A stretch of DNA of 7,952 nucleotides, taken from NCBI GenBank assembly GCA_947372535.1, contig CANBUA010000232.1, forward strand, positions 1 through 7,952. Reading direction: 5' to 3'. Of this stretch, positions 7,200-7,952 are shown one piece after another (positions within the stretch are counted from its first letter, which is position 1; each line of letters starts with the position of its first letter). The translations under genes and the position numbers were made by a program. Origin of the DNA: Burkholderiales bacterium. Lineage in GTDB: Bacteria > Pseudomonadota > Gammaproteobacteria > Burkholderiales > Burkholderiaceae. The notes under the pieces were generated by a model. The model ran no database searches. It was not told where the DNA came from and saw only the letters and a program-made list of their open reading frames with translations.

Positions 7200-7952
7200 T
7201 CAGCGCTGTCCTGCGGGCCGAGCGGGCAGCGTCTGCAGGTAGGCGTGCAGGGCGTTCACGTCGGTGTCATTGAGGTTTTTCAAGGTGGCGAAAGGCATCA
7301 CCTTGCTGACCTCGATGCCGTCTGGCCGACGACCTGTTTTCAGCATGGCGGCAAAAGCCTGGCGCTGACCATAGCGTGGCATCGCGCTGCCTTCACCCGG
7401 CGTCAGGTTGGCGGCGGCCGGCCAGTCGGGCGGGCCACCGGGGATTTTGCCGCCCGAGAGGTGCTCGCCGTGGCAGCCCATGCACATCTGTGCCACGTAG
7501 CGGCCATGCTCGACGGTCACGCCCTCGGGCACGGGTGACTGCGGGGGCAGGGTGTGGTCGATGCGTTCGGCGGCATCGGGGATGGCGCCCAGACCATAGA
7601 GCACCTGCACGGGTGGCGGCAACTGCAGCACGGCCGGTGCGGTCTGCTGAGGCGGCAGGCTTTCCAGGTAGGCGATCAGCGCTGCCAGGTCCTGGTCCGT
7701 CATGCGGTTGTAGTCTTCCGAGGGCATGATCATCAAGGGCTGGCCCGATGGCTTGACGCCATGGCGGATGGTGCGTTCCCAATCGTCCGTCTGGTAGCGG
7801 GCCACCAGGCTGCCCGTGCCGGGGCTGATGCTGGGCGCCTTCACCAGCATGCTGCCGTCGTCGATGACGGTGTGCCCTTGACCCTGCGTGCCGTGGCATT
7901 CGGCGCAGCCGCGCGAGTTGAACAGGTATTGGCCACGGGCCAGGGCGCTCGC
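7200..7952 (-). CDS. Diheme cytochrome c, 5'-truncated by window
   Basis: The frame is open to the window edge, leaving 250 C-terminal residues and no start or export signal. There are two class I cytochrome c domains in tandem. Domain 1 has the heme motif CAECH (16-20 of the fragment) and an axial methionine region MIMPSEDY (74-81), then the closing helix DQDLAALIAYL. Domain 2 has CMGCH (157-161), axial M219 in VMPFATL, and the closing helix DTDVNALHAYL. A proline-rich linker (about 101-115) joins them. Such proteins are periplasmic electron carriers, often subunits or partners of quinoprotein or flavoprotein dehydrogenases; no such partner is visible here. The ATG at 7850 is internal, since the first heme motif lies upstream of it. 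More heme domains could lie beyond the edge. Confidence 0.92.
   Translation of the reverse strand, partial: ASALARGQYLFNSRGCAECHGTQGQGHTVIDDGSMLVKAPSISPGTGSLVARYQTDDWERTIRHGVKPSGQPLMIMPSEDYNRMTDQDLAALIAYLESLPPQQTAPAVLQLPPPVQVLYGLGAIPDAAERIDHTLPPQSPVPEGVTVEHGRYVAQMCMGCHGEHLSGGKIPGGPPDWPAAANLTPGEGSAMPRYGQRQAFAAMLKTGRRPDGIEVSKVMPFATLKNLNDTDVNALHAYLQTLPARPAGQR

Overview
The window looks like a chromosomal segment of a GC-rich betaproteobacterium, most likely Burkholderiales. The signs are strong G/C third-position bias, a ClpB of ordinary proteobacterial type, a PEP-CTERM (exosortase-sorted) protein, and a diheme c-type cytochrome. Genus cannot be settled from the sequence alone. There are no tRNA, rRNA, CRISPR or insertion-sequence features.

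Layout. Bases 1-1803 carry the 3' two-thirds of clpB, a disaggregase chaperone, followed by two tandem hairpins. Next comes a secreted PEP-CTERM protein (1987-3027, +). Its 3' end overlaps by 10 bases the convergent carotenoid/stilbene cleavage oxygenase gene (3018-4454, -). That oxygenase is divergent from a TetR-type regulator with a WHG-type C-terminal domain (4521-5150, +). Then follow an MBL-fold hydrolase of the UlaG/NAPE-PLD-like type (5205-6260, -), a divergent exported SMP-30/gluconolactonase-like beta-propeller (6297-7193, +), and, tail to tail with it, the C-terminal 250 residues of a diheme cytochrome c (7200-7952, -), cut by the window edge. From the PEP-CTERM gene onward the six genes alternate strands strictly, so no two neighbours form a conventional operon.

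The best-supported regulatory unit is the oxygenase/TetR divergent pair. The 66-base gap holds a good sigma70 promoter for the oxygenase (consensus -35, 17-base spacer, TTAAAT -10). It is flanked by two copies of a 19-base imperfect palindrome, identical at 16 of 19 positions (4468-4486 and 4504-4522). One copy covers the -35 box and the regulator's start codon; the other covers the predicted transcription start of the oxygenase. This is what a locally acting TetR repressor with two operators would look like. The natural inference is that the regulator senses a substrate or product of the oxygenase (carotenoid, apocarotenoid or stilbene-like compound), but the ligand is not visible in the sequence.

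The remaining genes are individually recognisable but not obviously one pathway. An exported lactonase-like propeller beside a c-type cytochrome would fit periplasmic oxidation chemistry, but no dehydrogenase is visible here. I see no strong evidence of a wholly new system; the twin-operator module is the most notable element.
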